Source: Acanthosepion lycidas (Eukaryota; Mollusca; Cephalopoda; Sepiida; Sepiidae). From it: a stretch of 64,000 nucleotides of DNA. The stretch is taken from contig OZ010613.1 in the NCBI GenBank assembly GCA_963932145.1, forward strand, positions 38,958,514-39,022,513, given 5' to 3'. Positions 52,201 to 63,167 of the stretch are shown here, one piece after another (the first letter of the stretch is position 1; each line of letters begins with the position of its first letter). The notes under the pieces were generated by a model that was given only the letters and a program-made list of their open reading frames with translations, had not been told where the DNA came from and ran no database searches. Made by a program: the position numbers and the translations under genes.

Positions 52201-52620
52201 CGGGACGCACTACTAAAAAATGTTTCATTGACCATATCTCAGCCATTTTAACTACAGAAAACCATTCGCGTAACTATCTGCCTTAGAAATGGAGAAAAGT
52301 TAATTGTGTTTCTTTGTTATACTTTACTATAATTAAAAACTGAGGTCTTGATCTAATATTATCTATGAGGACAATTTTATTGACACACGTTATTGCATGT
52401 GATTAGTTTCTAAATTATTCCTTTGAGCATCGAAATATATATTTCTTCTCCAGATGAATAGCAATTATTATGAACTTTTCTTCTTTCTAAAGCAATAAGT
52501 AGTTACACGTATGATCATCCTTAGTGAAAATCGCTAAAAAATGCTGGAAAAGTAAGCTTCAACGAAATGTTAAAAAAATTCGAAAGACATTGTTTTTAAT
52601 CGTTGTTTATGTATGTGGCT
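52201..52620. other. Unassigned
   Basis: AT-rich flank of the next transposon. A 116-codon ORF begins here at 52524 but owes its length to the tandem terminus that follows. Confidence 0.4.
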
Positions 52621-52623
52621 ATA

Positions 52624-52935
52624 TACAGGGTGCGATGGATAAATTGTCGTCTAAACGAGGCAAAAATGAAAATAACGCTGACATCTCATTTGAACGGGAT
52701 ATGCAGGGCGCAATGGATAAATTATCGTCTAAACGAGGCAACAATGAAAATAACGCTGACATCTCATTTGAACAGACATACAGGGCGCGATGGATAAATT
52801 GTCGTCTAAACGAGGCAAAAATGAAAATAACGCTGACATCTCATTTGAACAGATATACAGGGCGCGATGGATAAAATTGACGTCTAAAATACGCAGAAAT
52901 GAAAATAACACTGACATCTCATTTAAACAGACATT
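52624..52935 (+). repeat. Four tandem copies of a transposon terminus (77-78 bp)
   Basis: TACAGGG(T/C)GCGATGGATAAA starts at 52624, 52702, 52779 and 52856. Each copy goes on through GTCTAAACGAGGCAAAAATG and AACGCTGACATCTCATTTGA. Only the last leads into the interior. The right end at 53723 is single. Confidence 0.92.
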
Positions 52936-53723
52936 ACTAAAATTACACAAAAATATCTTGAAATACTAGAGTAAATTTATTCACTAAAATCGCCATTGGC
53001 TTCAACCACTGTTTCCTGACGACTTGGGAATCTCCTGCAACGGTCTCCTAGCTTAAGTTGGTGAATGCTGCCATAATCCTTGTCTTTAGTTAATCTTTGG
53101 TGTTACAAGGAGTTTTGTTGACCTCTTACTGAACTGCACCCCACACATAATAATCAAGGGAGTTAAGGTCTGGGGAGTTAAGTGGCCAGATAAGAAGGGT
53201 GATGTGGTCGCAAAAATTGTCTGATAGCCATGACTGGATTCTTGTGTGATATGGTGCAGATCCCTGTTGCTGGACATTGTGTCTTCCAGCAGCTACCCTC
53301 TTGTCCCACGGTAGTACTACCTTGTCAAGGCACTTAATGTAGGCCTCCATGTTGAGTCTGAGGCTCTCTGGGAAGACGAATGGAGATATAACGTCGCAGT
53401 CACTAGTGAGTGATCACTCCAAACACTTTCTTAATAACCATTAGACTCATCCAACTCTTTCCGAATCCTCTGCACTGTCCTCAGATTGACATCTAAACAG
53501 TCTGAAATCTTCGCATTGAAGCTTCCGGTGCGAATGGCAAACAGTACAGCATGCCGTTTCTAAATTTCTGGCGGAGTGAATTACATAATGGTGCTCTTGT
53601 TCCCTACAGACGGTGCCCAACTGACCCTACTATACTGTGCAGCCGACAAAATCAAAAACAAACAGCGAGCATGTGAAAAATTAAAAATATAGAATGTCGA
53701 CAATTTACTCATCGCACCCTGTA
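52624..53723 (-). pseudogene. Tc1/mariner-like transposon with reiterated left end
   Basis: TIRs TACAGGGTGCGATGGATAAA and TTTACTCATCGCACCCTGTA, with TA at both ends, bound 1.1 kb. The minus strand encodes a helix-turn-helix (SFNAKISDCLDVNLRTVQRI, 53540-53470). The catalytic part is YIKCLDKVVLPWDKRVAAGR, NVQQQGSAPYHTRIQSWLSD and WPLNSPDLNSLDYYVWGAVQ; in HNVQQQGSAP the usual second Asp (QQDGAP) is G. The end is CRRFPSRQETVVEANGDF-like. At least two frameshifts. Inactive. Confidence 0.85.
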
Positions 53724-54150
53724 TGAGAACGAAACGCAACGCAGAAAATTTAAATAAAAGTTCTTTTCTTCTTGAAATTATACGTGCAATTCGCAACGTG
53801 AAACCGGCTGTATGCAACCCACGCAGTTTGCTCAAGACTGATGTAGATGATTTTTTTCGTATTGTTCTGGCTACTTCACAAGATCTCTATGCGAAGAGTT
53901 GCTATTTGGGATTTGACGTTGTCCTTCAAGTATTATGAAACAGTAATGTATTACCTGGTTAGATGATGTAGGTGATAATTTAGGATTAGCTATTCTTAAT
54001 CGACACACTATGCCAAGTGTTGTTTGTGTAAAGGTCATTTCATGCAGACAAATAAAAGAAAACACAAGACCAAATCTCCCCCACGTAATGTGCTAATAAA
54101 ATAATCACACCCCATCTCCCCCCTCTCGCTTGTCAATATCCATTACAATA
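53724..54150. other. Unrecognised ORF next to the transposon
   Basis: A plus ORF at 53723-53938 has SSFLLEIIRAIRNVKPAVCN and DVDDFFRIVLATSQDLYAKS. It is protein-like, ends in a stop and has no known family in my reading. The transposon insertion may have cut into it. Confidence 0.3.
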
Positions 54151-54151
54151 A

Positions 54152-54664
54152 TGTTAGAGTGGAACACACCCTATTCTATAGTTAATAGACTCTCCCACCT
54201 ATAATAAGTAGGAGCAGTAATAGTAACGAGAAGGGGCTCTGTGAGTTGGTCAGATTTCAGTCTGAAGTCAGACGACCGGCTGACCGGTTGAACTCTTTGT
54301 CTTCGGGCGGGGAGGTAAATCGACCCTGAACGCGTTTATACGGCTTCAAAGGGCATATTTTTGGCCGAGCCCACGGGCTCGGAGATCCCACGGGCTCGGA
54401 GATCCCACGGGCTCGGAGATCCCACGTTAAACCGGCCTTGTGCCACATGATGCCCTCGTGGGGGTTGACTAAATACCGCTCTGTGAGTTGGTCAGTCAGT
54501 CGATGTCGGACGACCGTTAGTCGGATATTAAAGAATCAGCCACAACAACTAGATTACTGCGTCATTACCTATTATATCAAGTTCCTAACGTTTTGTACGT
54601 CGAACCTATTTTAGGACCGACTTAGTACAAATACAAGCCTCCACTGTGAAACTACTCTACAACA
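54152..54664 (+). mobile_element. Possible LTR of a Gypsy-like retrotransposon
   Basis: Starts TGTTAGAGTGGAACACACC and ends CTACTCTACAACA. It is followed by TTGGCGACGAGG, a TGGCGACGAGG-type leader that I associate with the primer-binding region of invertebrate Gypsy elements. TCTGTGAGTTGGTCAG occurs twice inside (54239, 54481). No gag or pol follows and no second LTR was found. Confidence 0.35.
54365..54428. repeat. 17-bp palindromic minisatellite
   Basis: CACGGGCTCGGAGATCC repeats at 54372, 54389 and 54406. Preceded by CCGAGCC, each junction makes CCGAGCCCACGGGCTCGG-like palindromes. Confidence 0.85.
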
Positions 54665-54870
54665 CTTGGCGACGAGGTATTTGGATTCATACGGAGGAAA
54701 AAAAACATTCGTACTCTACAACACTTGGCTACGAGGATTCGAAATTCATACGGTGGAAGCAAAAAAAAAAAAAAAAAAAAAATCACCCGCCATAACAAAT
54801 TTGGCCACAAGTATTCAAACTCATGCGGAGGAAGAAAAATTTTCGTTCACTCTACAACGAATAAATATAA
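54655..54870 (+). repeat. Three imperfect copies of a ~65-bp leader block
   Basis: TACTCTACAACACTTGGC, ACGAGG-ATT and TTCATACGG(A/T)GGAA recur near 54652, 54713 and, more diverged, 54803. The block lies directly after the possible LTR. Confidence 0.6.
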
Positions 54871-56400
54871 TGTTTTCTAGGTACTAAAGCTGAATTAGTC
54901 TCATAAAACATCAAAAGCTTCTACTTGATGTTACTTATATTACGCGTAACAACTATTTATTCATCTCCGGGCTTTGTCAATTACTGTCGGCCAGGCCTTG
55001 TTTTGTTTTTTTTTAAACGTGGATTCTACATTCTCTGGAGCATTTAAGAGACTTGTCGGAGTTATCTTCTCCTAAATTTTGAAACCACAACTTGCGGGAG
55101 CTTCCGAATTACTGTGTATATATACTTTGGGAGACCTTGCCTCGTTCTCTTTTCTCTTCTCATTTTTAGCGGACACTACAACAATGTAAAGCTCTCGCAG
55201 AAGAAAACGTCCCCTCTTGTGGGACACGCACGATCATTACACACACACACACACACGCGCGCGTACGTACGAACATTCACTCACGTATACTTTGAAACAA
55301 ACTCTTCACATTAATTTGTTACACACATTTTTGTCTTTGTCCTTTGTAAACCCTTTTGTTAATACACATTAATTTGTTTCTAAATATGTATCAGTTCTTG
55401 GTTTTTTCACACATTTTCTTTTACATTTCTTTTGGTGGAATCCTTCCGAGTCCGCCATATTTGTTGTGGGCTATTTCAGGAGATCACACGTGTTTATCTC
55501 ACAACGTGTACACTGGCCCGCAACAGACTCTTTTCTTTTATTATCTTGAATAGGTGTTTTTATGTCTATTTGTTATCCTGAGTCGATCACGTGTTTATAT
55601 TGTCGTGCCCACTAAAATATCAAATACAATATTTATAAACCAATCACACTCAAGAAAACACATACATTTTAAAACACACCAATAAAATCATAGATTACAA
55701 ATCAGAATGTTTGTTGTATTAGTCATCATTATTTTTAGGTAGATACAGACTAAATATCGTACGGACGTAGTAGAAGACATACCACGTGCCCTTTTAGGGT
55801 CAATTAGGAAAAAATAAATAATTTAATTCTGGAGCCGATTTTCTTACGAAAAAGTGTATAAAATCATACGAAATCCGTTCCCAAACAGGGATACACGAAG
55901 CTGTCACCAAACTCCACGCAACTCTCGCTTATGATCTTCACGACCTCATGCTAAAAGCGACAGTGTTGACAAACTTCAGACTACGGCAACACCGCCAACA
56001 GTAAGAAACAATTTCTAACTATTTCTTGTGTCCGCTTTACTATGAATCACGCACACACGTGTTAACTTTTTCATACAAAAATACATATTACAGCATTTTA
56101 TTGTTTCTCACATACATACACAAAGAATTTATATTTTATTTCAGAACTTTATTAACCCAAACAAAAAGACATTGCTTTCCAATCTATCATCAACTGCTTG
56201 TAGTCTTGTTATATTATTTACTTAATGATTATTTGTGGAAACTACGTTGTCTTTTCTACTGAATTTTATTCCTTCAATGAAAATCGTTTGATTATTCTAG
56301 ACGGCCAAATTACGAGCGACCCTGTAGCGATATTTTGTTAATGTATCGAATCCCGACACTCCAAATTTTAACATTCAACGAAAAACCGAGTAGATGGACC
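54871..56400. other. Longest stretch without recognised feature
   Basis: AT-rich DNA with a short (CA)n(CG)n run at 55239-55265. ORFs of 60-78 codons (55114, 55356, 56026) show no motif. If a host exon hides in this window this is one of few places free of repeats. Confidence 0.35.
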
Positions 56401-56402
56401 CC

Positions 56403-56404
<2 letters not shown>

Positions 56405-56466
<62 letters not shown>
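56405..56466. repeat. (TA)n microsatellite
   Basis: About 30 AT repeats. Confidence 0.95.
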
Positions 56467-56467
<1 letters not shown>

Positions 56468-56695
56468 CGTGGCAACTGATATCTAGGGAAGGTGCAGATC
56501 TGCACCGAAGTGTTATGGGTCTGATGACGAAGTTTGATGGACACTAAGTGCAAAACCCATTTTGGAAGCATTTAAGGTGAACCACTAAATTTGGTAGTTA
56601 GCTTTGCCCATCTGGTCTACAAATAAATATGACACAATTAGTACTTTATAGATAGTGGGTCCTATGACCATTTAGGTGTTTTTTCAGGGTATTTC

Positions 56696-57015
56696 GGCTT
56701 ACGGCTACCTTCCCGTACGATCGCCAAAGTTAAGCAAAGTCAAGCTTGGTCATTACCAGCTTGGGAATACCAGCTGCTGTAAGCTTTGATGTGCAGGCGG
56801 TGTAATGGTTAATCGCTCGGAATTGTTTTTCGGAGAGCCGAGTTTCAATTCTCGTTAGGTTCCTTATAGTCATTTACGCGCAAGTACCCGAGGCAAAGGT
56901 ATGAATTCACCTCTTCTACTCCATCTATGGATTAATGAGTAAGACTTATATCGCTAAACAATTATTATCTTTAAAAAATTCTTACAATCTAAAAATTCTT
57001 ACAATCTAAAAAAAT
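56696..57015 (+). mobile_element. 5S/tRNA composite SINE
   Basis: GGCTTACGGCTACCTTCCCG, AAAGTTAAGCAAAGTC, GCTTGGGAATACCAGCTGCT and GTAAGC are 5S-derived, with an internal deletion. GGCGGTGTAATGGTTAATCG and GAGCCGAGTTTCAATTC are the tRNA-like A and B boxes. The body and tail (CATCTATGGATTAATGAGTA, TTCTTACAATCTAAAAA, the last phrase doubled) complete it. Confidence 0.85.
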
Positions 57016-57114
57016 ATTTTTTGACTTTAAATGACATGCAGATGGTGTATAATCCGTAAAAAACGAATCAATCAATTTTCTGAATATTTCATGAGATTTC
57101 TTTGAGCGAATCAG

Positions 57115-57362
57115 TATCATTTGTTAGTTATGGTAATCTCCTCGGTATTTACCAAACCTTTCCACGACGCAGGATGCGGCACAAGGTCAATTTTTATGTG
57201 AGGCAAATGTGGACGCGGGAAAAAATTCCCCGTATACCTCACATACATGGGGTCGGGTTTGTCAACGTCCCCAGACGAGATTCTGCCCTTTGGCAGTCTG
57301 GCTCCCTCTCTGCCCGAAAGCAGAGCGTTTGTCAAGATCTAAGAGCTCTGTGAGCGGTTTGC
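57115..57362 (+). mobile_element. Composite element left module, solitary
   Basis: GACGCAGGATGCGGCACAAG, CGTCCCCAGACGAGATTCTG and CCCTTTGGCAGTCTGGC pair with 12880-13020. There is no 30-mer array here; a LINE fragment follows at once. Confidence 0.55.
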
Positions 57363-57758
57363 TGGACAATCTCCTCACAGATGAAGAAGAGTCTTGAAGC
57401 AACAAAAATCTGGTTCTATGGAAGGATGCTGAGAATACCATGGACAGAACATGTGAGCAACGATGATGTTCTAGAGACAATGGCAACAAGGAAAACGCTT
57501 ATACTTAACATCAAGAAGAGACAGCTGGAATTTCCAGGTTCCATAATGAAGAAAGCAGACTTTGAAAATCCGTTACTCACAGGACAGACTGAAAATAACT
57601 GGGACAGAGGAAAACAACATAAAACCTACTTAGTGAGCTTGGGTAAATGATTGACGGAACAAGAGAAATTTAAAAAAAATTATTAAGAGCTACGAAGGGC
57701 CGAAAATTGTGGAGAGCCACGATCGCCCACGTCCTGAAGGGACACAGCACATAGAAGA
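57363..57758 (+). pseudogene. RTE-like LINE ORF, C-terminal relic
   Basis: An ORF at 57381-57650 reads MKKSLEATKIWFYGRMLRIP, WTEHVSNDDVLETM, ILNIKKRQLEFPGSIMKKAD and GKQHKTYLVSLGK. After a stop, LLRATKGRKLWRATIAHVL ends the element. One of the more readable copies. The RT domain itself is missing. Confidence 0.85.
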
Positions 57759-57849
57759 AGAGGACTGTGTTAACTGGTTGAATCGTTTGTCTTAGGATCT
57801 TGGAGGAAGGTTTATCTGTTAAGTTTATTTATGACATATTAAGAGCATT

Positions 57850-58170
57850 TACAAGTCAGTCAGCTATGTGCCATGTCTGATTCACACTTAGGCGATCATG
57901 TATCTTTCGATACATGACTGACGAAGCAGAATTTTTTTTCCCGCAGTAGCTTGGCATTTTTTTCTGCGGTAGACCATTTGCCATTCAAGGCTATAGAACC
58001 CGGTCTGTCCTTCTATTTACCCATAGCTGGGGGAGAAAAAGAAGATTCATATCTTTCCCAAGGGTATTATTATCACTCAAGTGAATTTGCTGGATTCGAC
58101 TCTAATTCGAACTTGGTTCTCCGATTTCTCAATCTGAGCCGCTATGGCAAATCCCTGACTTGCACATAAT
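57850..58170 (-). mobile_element. tRNA-headed SINE, cgtcagtcatg-tail family (reversed)
   Basis: CACACTTAGGCGATCATGTA and TTTCGATACATGACTGACG start the tail. AAGGCTATAGAACCCGGTCT, CATAGCTGGGGGAG, CTCTAATTCGAACTTGG and GAGCCGCTATGG follow. Confidence 0.75.
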
Positions 58171-58800
58171 TTCTGTCATCTAAAGCGCCTTGTTAATGTC
58201 GAGACCTTGGTCAGTATATCTAGTGAGTTGACAGAACGTTAGATGAGTTCGATCAATTTCTTTCCCATGCGAAACGAAAATTGTAACCGGCGGGTCGTCA
58301 TATGATTGAAGTCGTCGCTTTAGTCTAATACATGCACTATCTTGTAAAATCGAATCGAAAAAAAAATCTTTTGTTACATGCTTTATTATTCAGCTCGACA
58401 TGTTTGTCTTTGTTGATATACTCACAACGTTTCAACCGCTGAACACTTCGGCCTTTCTCAGATATCTCCCGTCTTCGAATATCGAACAAAACACTTTACA
58501 CAATCTATGACAGTAGGTTGTTCTCACTTTGCTTTCCATGCTTGTTTTTTTTACATTATTATTCATCCGGTAAAAGGTATGAGAGCCAATAAAGATAGAG
58601 GGTTACTCTACAGGGTTATTTTAAGGACGCAGGAATTGTAGTTTATGAAGTTATGTAGGCTAGATAACTGTCGACCTGGACTTGAATAGGTTAAGGTTAT
58701 TGTGATGGAAGGCAGTATCCTATCGGGAGTAGCGGCTCTTGGGAAGAAGCTACCTAAAGTGGAACCTTCACATGTATATTTTAAGGCGTTAGAGTTTATA
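58171..58800. other. Unassigned; diverged hammerhead-like motif
   Basis: 58420-58470, minus strand: CTGAGAAAGGCCGAAG, loop, CGGTTGAAACGTTGTGA. This resembles the family core but the CUGANGA box is not intact. The 3' part near 58740-58800 carries a scrap of the satellite that follows. Confidence 0.4.
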
Positions 58801-61665
58801 CATGTATCAAATTTGAAATTCTATGTAGTTTTGATTTAATTATTTGAGTGGACGTTACGCGTATATCTCATGGCGTTAGTGTTTATGTATGTATGAAATT
58901 TTAAATTCTATGTTTTTATTTCATTAGTCGAGTAGATTTCTTATGGCGTTAGTGTTTATGTATGTATAAAATTTTAAATTCTATGCTTTTATTTCATTAG
59001 TCGAATAGATTTTACGTGTATATCCTATGGCGTTAGTGTTTATGTATGTATGAAATTTTAAATTCTTTGTTTTTATTTCATTAGTCGAGTAGATTTTACG
59101 TGTATATCTCATGGCGTTAGTGTTTATGTATGTATGAAATTTTAAATTCTTTGTTTTTATTTCATTAGTCGAGTAGATTTTACGTGTATATCTTATGGCG
59201 TTAGTGTTTATGTATGTATGAAATTTTAAATTATTTGTTTTTATTTCATTAGTCGAGTAGATTTTACGTGTATATCTTATGGCGTTAGTGTTTATGTATG
59301 TATGAAATTTTAAATTCTTTGTTTTTATTTCATTAGTCGAGTAGATTTTACGTGTATATCTTATGGCGTTAGTGTTTATGTATGTATGAAATTTTAAATT
59401 CTTTGTTTTTATTTCATTAGTCGAGTAGATTTTACGTGTATATCTTATGGCGTTAGTGTTTATGTATGTATGAAATTTTAAATTCTTTGTTTTTATTTCA
59501 TTAGTCGAGTAGATTTTACGTGTATATCTTATGGCGTTAGTGTTTATGTATGTATGAAATTTTAAATTATTTGTTTTTATTTCATTAGTCGAGTAGATTT
59601 TACGTGTATATCTTATGGCGTTAGTGTTTATGTATGTATGAAATTTTAAATTCTTTGTTTTTATTTCATTAGTCGAGTAGATTTTACGTGTATATCCTAT
59701 GGCGTTAGTGTTTATGTATGTATGAAATTTTAAATTCTTTGTTTTTATTTCATTAGTCGAGTAGATTTTACGTGTATATCTTATGGCGTTAGTGTTTATG
59801 TATGTATGAAATTTTAAATTATTTGTTTTTATTTCATTAGTCGAGTAGATTTTACGTGTATATCTTATGGCGTTAGTGTTTATGTATGTATGAAATTTTA
59901 AATTCTTTGTTTTTATTTCATTAGTCGAGTAGATTTTACGTGTATATCCTATGGCGTTAGTGTTTATGTATGTATGAAATTTTAAATTCTTTGTTTTTAT
60001 TTCATTAGTCGAGTAGATTTTACGTGTATATCTTATGGCGTTAGTGTTTATGTATGTATGAAATTTTAAATTATTTGTTTTTATTTCATTAGTCGAGTAG
60101 ATTTTACGTGTATATCTTATGGCGTTAGTGTTTATGTATGTATAAAATTTTAAATTCTATGTTTTTATTTCATTAGTCGAATAGATTTTACGTGTATATC
60201 CTATGGCGTTAGTGTTTATGTATGTATGAAATTTTAAATTCTTTGTTTTTATTTCATTAGTCGAGTAGATTTTACGTGTATATCTTATGGCGTTAGTGTT
60301 TATGTATGTATGAAATTTTAAATTCTTTGTTTTTATTTCATTAGTCGAGTAGATTTTACGTGTATATCCTATGGCGTTAGTGTTTATGTATGTATGAAAT
60401 TTTAAATTCTTTGTTTTTATTTCATTAGTCGAGTAGATTTTACGTGTATATCCTATGGCGTTAGTGTTTATGTATGTATGAAATTTTAAATTCTATGTTT
60501 TTATTTCATTAGTCGAGTAGATTTTACGTGTATATCTTATGGCGTTAGTGTTTATGTATGTATAAAATTTTAAATTCTATGTTTTTATTTCATTAGTCGA
60601 ATAGATTTTACGTGTATATCCTATGGCGTTAGTGTTTATGTATGTATGAAATTTTAAATTTGTTTTTATTTCATTAGTCGAGTAGATTTTACGTGTATAT
60701 CCTATGGCGTTAGTGTTTATGTATGTATGAAATTTTAAATTCTATGTTTTTATTTCATTAGTCGAGTAGATTTTACGTGTATATCCTATGGCGTTAGTGT
60801 TTATGTATGTATGAAATTTTAAAAATCCATGTTTTAATTCCGTTAGCTGTGTAGACGTTACGTGTATATCTTATCGCATTAGTGTTTATATAATTATCAA
60901 TTTTTAAATTCTATATCTATTTGATTCTATTAGTCGATTAGACGTTATGTGCATAACTGATGACATAAGTATTTATGCATGCATCAATTTTTATATTCTA
61001 TGAAGTTTTGTTTTAATTATTTGAATAGACGCCATGTGTATATCTTATGGCGTTAATGTTTATGTATCAATTTTTAAAATCTATGTTTTTATTTCATTAG
61101 ACGAGTACACTTTACACGTATATCTTATGGCTTTAGTGTTTATGTATGTAACAAATTTTTTAATGTATATTTTAATTTAGTTATTTGAGTAGACGTTATA
61201 TGTATACCTTATGTCGTTTAATGTTCAAATTCTATGTTTTTGACTTGATCATTTCAGTAGATGTTATGTGTATATCTTAAGGCGTTAATGTTTACGTAAG
61301 TATATTTTTTTATATTCTATGAAGTTTTGTTTTAATTATTTGAGTAGACGTTACGTGTATATCTCATGGTGTTAGAGTTTATGTATGTACCCATTTTTGA
61401 TATATATATATATTTTACTTTAGTTGAGTAGACGTTACGTGGTATATTTTATGTCGATTAATGTTTATGTATGTATCAGTTTTTAAATTCTGTCTTTTGA
61501 TTCGATTATTTTAGTAGACGTTACATGCATATCTTAAGGCATTAGTGTTTACGTATGTATCAATTTTTTTATTCTATGATGTTTTGTTTTAATTATTTGA
61601 GTAGACGTCACGTGTATATCTTAAGGTGTTAGTCTTTAGCTATGTATCAATTTTTAAATTCTGTT
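58795..61665. repeat. 84-bp satellite array
   Basis: GGCGTTAGTGTTTATGTATG and ATTTCATTAGTCGAGTAGAT recur every 84 bp, about 34 units. The middle (59000-60830) is nearly homogeneous and the edges are diverged, as expected for ongoing unequal exchange. Diagnostic variants (TTATTTG versus TTCTTTG) return every 336 or 252 bp, so higher-order units of three or four exist. Confidence 0.95.
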
Positions 61666-62084
61666 TTGTTTTGACCAATGAAAATAAAACAACGTACGGT
61701 TGAAAAATTGAAACATAAATATTTACAATTAATTTCTATGTGGTAAATTTTTAAGCGTTCTAAGAAGACATTATTATTTCCGTGTCTATCTGTCTTGATA
61801 TTCAAGTATGAGTTTCGTTTTCTGCATTGGACAATGCGGAACGTTTCACATACATCTTTACACTTTAATGCTTAGCCTGACATATTTTTATGTACCTTCT
61901 TTCTTTGTAAGTACTAAAGAATCTGAAATCTGACCTAGAGCTAGGCGCCCTTTTAGAATTGAACTCTTTTTTGGAAATATTCTAAATTAATTTAATTTCC
62001 CGCAATTATTTTATGCAGGCCTATCGAAAATATTACCCCAAAATAATTTTAGGATTCGTGAACAACTGATTCTTCGCATTACAT
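61666..62084. other. Nothing recognised
   Basis: AT-rich spacer after the satellite; no motif noted. Confidence 0.4.
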
Positions 62085-62458
62085 GGTTTAAGGCCATATC
62101 ACGCTGAAACACCGGTTCTCGTACGGTCGACGAAAATAAACAATGGCGAGACTAGTTGGTATCTAGATAGGTAGGCGCTTGGGAATACCAGGTGTTGTAA
62201 CCTTCAATGTATGGTTGGTGTAATGGAAAACGGCTAAAAATTGGAAACCGGAGAGTCGAGTTCCAATTCCAGTAGGGTACGTTATATTCACAAGCGCGCA
62301 AATAGCCTTGTGGGGAGGTATGAATCCCTCTCTCCTCTCCCAGGTATGGGCTATTTATTAGGGATTGTACCAGTAAATCATTATTTTCTCCAAATCTTAC
62401 AAAAATATATTCTGGCTTTAAATAACCTGCAAAAAAGGTTGATAAGTCGTAAAATTTT
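62085..62458 (+). mobile_element. 5S/tRNA composite SINE, full length
   Basis: Head GGCCATATCACGCTGAAACA, CCGGTTCTCGTACGGTCG, CTAGATAGGTAGGCGC and TTGGGAATACCAGGTGTTGT keep 5S rRNA order throughout. TTGGTGTAATGGAAAACGGC and GAGAGTCGAGTTCCAATTCC are the tRNA-like boxes. The tail ends TGGCTTTAAATAACCTGC, AAGGTTGATAAGTCGTAAAA. The best full copy in the window. Confidence 0.88.
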
Positions 62459-62535
62459 CTTTTAGCCAATACCCCCCCCAAGCAAGGCAATTACGCAACT
62501 AAGACGCCACTGGGAGTGAGAGAGATCGAGAAGGA
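62459..62535 (-). pseudogene. L2/CR1-like LINE 3' tail scrap
   Basis: CCCCCCCAAGCAAGGCAATT and GCCACTGGGAGTGAGAGAG match the antisense tail seen at 8140 and 34648. It directly abuts the SINE tail. Confidence 0.5.
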
Positions 62536-63165
62536 ATAGCAACTCGATTCTAAACAGGAATCAAGGGATAAGCTTCTATTTTTGTTCAAAAGTCACAAAT
62601 CATTCAGTGAATCAATCAAAATCTCCTCATTACGCCAATTCGGCTTATGAAATGATTCATACGTACAGTTTATGATCGGATACTGGGGTAAACTTTTATT
62701 TATAATGACTAGAGAATAAAATGACGTTAACTCGAATGATATTAAACTGTATAATGTTAGTGTGCGCATGGCGGCCACACCCACCAAGGCCAGCCCGTAA
62801 TGCTAGTAAATTGTATCCATTGAATTAAAAGAGAGATAAAATGAATCGATGGAGTGAGAGAAAGTTTGAATAATCACGACATTTGTTCAAATTCCCACAG
62901 TGGTGGATTGATTAAACGCAAACTTTGCCGGACGGGCGTTGCTGAGTGGTATGAAATATGAAATAAATGAAAACGGTCAAAACTAAAATAAAATAAAGAA
63001 ATAAAAAAAAGACTCGGACCCGACAAAAACAGGAAAGAAGGAATTGAAGGCTTAACCTCTCCTCTTTTCATGGTGCAGGTGTGTACGGACGGGGGCTGAT
63101 AAAGAGGCGGGGCAGGGACCCCATGAAACAAGGCGAGAGCATCGAGAATATCGTTCACAGCGTGA
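62536..63165. other. Unassigned
   Basis: No repeat family recognised. The 94-codon minus ORF at 62874-63158 is phenylalanine-rich and without motif. Confidence 0.35.
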
Positions 63166-63167
63166 AT

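Noticed and set aside
52524..52874. 116-codon ORF with repeated MDKLSSKRGKNENNADIS
   Set aside because: It is the fourfold transposon terminus in translation; another frame is open too.
62085..62210. Functional 5S rRNA gene
   Set aside because: Diverged from the 5S consensus at many bases and continuous with a SINE body; it is a SINE head.
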